DNA from: an uncultured Dongia sp.
Lineage (GTDB): Bacteria; Pseudomonadota; Alphaproteobacteria; Dongiales; Dongiaceae
Direction: 5' to 3'
Length of the DNA: 64,000 nucleotides
NCBI RefSeq assembly: GCF_936916975.1
Contig: NZ_CAKZGO010000016.1
Span: 1-64,000, forward strand
Shown here: positions 62,696-64,000 of the stretch, in pieces
How positions within the stretch are numbered: position 1 is the first letter of the stretch
Layout of the letters: every line of letters starts with the position of its first letter
The notes under the pieces: model-generated
Told to the model about the DNA's origin: nothing
The model's input: the letters and a program-made list of their open reading frames with translations, nothing else
The model's database searches: none
Position numbers and translations under genes: made by a program

Positions 62696-64000
62696 ATGCA
62701 CGACGGCCATATTGTCTGTGTGCTCGATAACGACGCGGAAAGCGCGGCCGTCCGGGCCGCGTTTGGCGATGGGCGCTACGACATCGACACGGCGCGATCA
62801 CGGGAAGATCTCATTGCTGATACCGGTGGCGAGCCGCCGGCCGACCTCCTCTTGATGCGGGCGCGGCGGTCCGATGCCGATGGCGATTTCATCCGCAGTA
62901 TCCGCCAGCATCATGCCTCCGACCGCTTGCCGATCGTTTTCCTAGTCGATGAGGGAGAAGAAGCGCTCATCGAACACTGCCTTGCCTGCGGCGGTGACGA
63001 TTTTCTGACCGTGCCAATTCATGGCGCCGAACTGCTGGCGCGAATCCGCAGCCAACTCTCGCGCGCCCGCGCCATTGCTGCGAGCCGGCTGGAGCGCGAG
63101 CGCTTTGCTCTCGCGGTCGCCGGGTCCAGCGACGGCATCTGGGACCTGACACTCACCGATGACGGCCTGTTCATGTCAGCGCGCTGCTCCGAACTTCTTG
63201 GTCGCAACAGCGACGACGGGTTCAAGCGGCTCGATGATTGGCTGGCCATCATTCATCCCGACGACGTCGACCAGTTTCAGGTCGAATTGCGAAACCATCT
63301 TGAGGGGATCACACTATCCCTGCAGATGGAATGCCGCATGCTGCACAAGAACCAGACCTATCGCTGGTTCCTCGTGCGTGGCACCGGCCAGCGCAACGGC
63401 ACCGGCAAGGCATTCCGCGTCGCCGGCTCGCTCACCGATATCAGCGAGCGCAAGCTGACGGACGCGATGACGGGTCTGCCCAATCGCATCGTGCTTTATG
63501 ACCGGCTCAACCAGACCATCGTCAAGAACCGGCGCAAGACATCGGCGAATTTCGGCATTATCCTGCTGCAGATCGACCGCTATGAGACGATGCGTGAGGC
63601 CTATGGCCAGGTATTCTGCGATGCCGTGCAGAAGGTCGTGGCACAGCGCCTGGTCGGCACGTTGCGCACGACTGACACGCTCACCATCATGGGCGAGAAC
63701 ACGATGTGCATCCTCTTGGACGTGATGCGCGACGATACCGATCTGGTGCGCGTCTCGCACCGTGTGCGGTCCGCGGCCGAAGAACCGATCACGCTGGGCG
63801 ATGAAAGCGTGCTGCTCAGCCTCTCTATCGGCATGGCCCAGGCCCAGGCGCATCATCAGAGTGCCGAGGATTTGATCCGCGACGCCACGGCTGCCCTCAA
63901 CAAGGCGCGGGCGGAGGGCGGCGGACAGGAAGTCGTGTTCGATCCCGATATGCAGCGTCGCGCGCGCGATCGATTGCGGATTGAGGCGGAACTGCATCTC
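62696..64000 (+). CDS. Receiver-PAS-GGDEF protein with degenerate receiver and GGDEF; runs off the right edge
   Basis: At least 435 residues. A receiver-like N-domain (HIVCVLDNDAESAAVRAAFG) lacks the phospho-acceptor Asp (DLLLMRARRSDADG) and the Lys (TVPIHGAE), so it is a pseudo-receiver. A PAS domain follows (about 145-255: SSDGIWDLTLTDDGLFMSAR, VAGSLTDISERK). The GGDEF domain (DAMTGLPNRIVLYDRLNQ, NFGIILLQIDRYETMREAYG) has MGENTM in place of GGDEF, so it should not make c-di-GMP. The last residues (RARDRLRIEAELHL) look like the linker to an EAL domain beyond the window. No clear ribosome site; the start is tentative. Confidence 0.82.
   Translation, partial: MHDGHIVCVLDNDAESAAVRAAFGDGRYDIDTARSREDLIADTGGEPPADLLLMRARRSDADGDFIRSIRQHHASDRLPIVFLVDEGEEALIEHCLACGGDDFLTVPIHGAELLARIRSQLSRARAIAASRLERERFALAVAGSSDGIWDLTLTDDGLFMSARCSELLGRNSDDGFKRLDDWLAIIHPDDVDQFQVELRNHLEGITLSLQMECRMLHKNQTYRWFLVRGTGQRNGTGKAFRVAGSLTDISERKLTDAMTGLPNRIVLYDRLNQTIVKNRRKTSANFGIILLQIDRYETMREAYGQVFCDAVQKVVAQRLVGTLRTTDTLTIMGENTMCILLDVMRDDTDLVRVSHRVRSAAEEPITLGDESVLLSLSIGMAQAQAHHQSAEDLIRDATAALNKARAEGGGQEVVFDPDMQRRARDRLRIEAELHL

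Overview
The window is high-GC bacterial DNA packed with genes in short operons on both strands. Gene families, gene order and domain choices point to an alphaproteobacterium, most likely of the Rhodospirillales: clpS-clpA, topA-dprA-plsY-pyrC-pyrB, a DUF1491 gene, MocR and PuuR regulators, and a pspF/pspABC locus. I see no rRNA, tRNA, CRISPR array or insertion sequence. Both edges cut a gene. At the left edge, the last ~210 bases look foreign to the rest.

Region by region. (1) 1-10112 carries a truncated patatin-like gene that runs in frame into a Ser/Thr-kinase-like tail, a luciferase-like monooxygenase, threonine ammonia-lyase, a SPOR-tailed D,D-carboxypeptidase, a lipoprotein, clpS, clpA and an FMN-binding protein. 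(2) 10186-18782, all minus strand, holds a PAS hybrid histidine kinase, topA, dprA, plsY, pyrC (lacking the metal-binding HxH) and pyrB. (3) 18985-29471 has a lytic transglycosylase, a CoA transferase, a four-gene cluster (flavin reductase, trimethylamine-dehydrogenase-like flavoenzyme, ruvX, phytase-like esterase with a probable ATT start), an MFS pump with a divergent SufR-like regulator, a GST and a small conserved protein.

(4) 29552-42465 is an amine-catabolism island: two class III aminotransferases, a gamma-glutamylputrescine-synthetase-like enzyme, alanine dehydrogenase, a PuuR-type regulator, an enolase-superfamily enzyme and a complete polyamine-type ABC importer. Together these suggest uptake of diamines or omega-amino acids, transamination onto pyruvate, and recycling of the alanine formed. 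(5) 42571-46825 is a sulfonate module: a TauR-like MocR regulator, sulfoacetaldehyde acetyltransferase (Xsc) and a TauE/SafE exporter for the sulfite released. (6) 46889-49459 is an ECF sigma / anti-sigma / secreted subtilase operon. (7) 49726-53432 has CorA, then divergent pspF facing a sigma-54-controlled operon for a 50-residue membrane protein and PspA, PspB and PspC.

(8) 53429-59691 holds DUF1491, a ThDP enzyme, an amidase, two ABC permeases and an ABC 'ATPase' in which every nucleotide-handling motif is replaced. (9) 59711-64000 has a His-rich small protein, a GNAT acetyltransferase, YajQ, a MATE exporter and the start of a receiver-PAS-GGDEF protein whose receiver and GGDEF sites are both degenerate.

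The points most worth a second look are the pseudo-ATPase transporter (58594-59691), the sigma/anti-sigma/subtilase operon (46889-49459), the kinase-patatin junction (near 200-235) and the probable ATT start (22936-22938).
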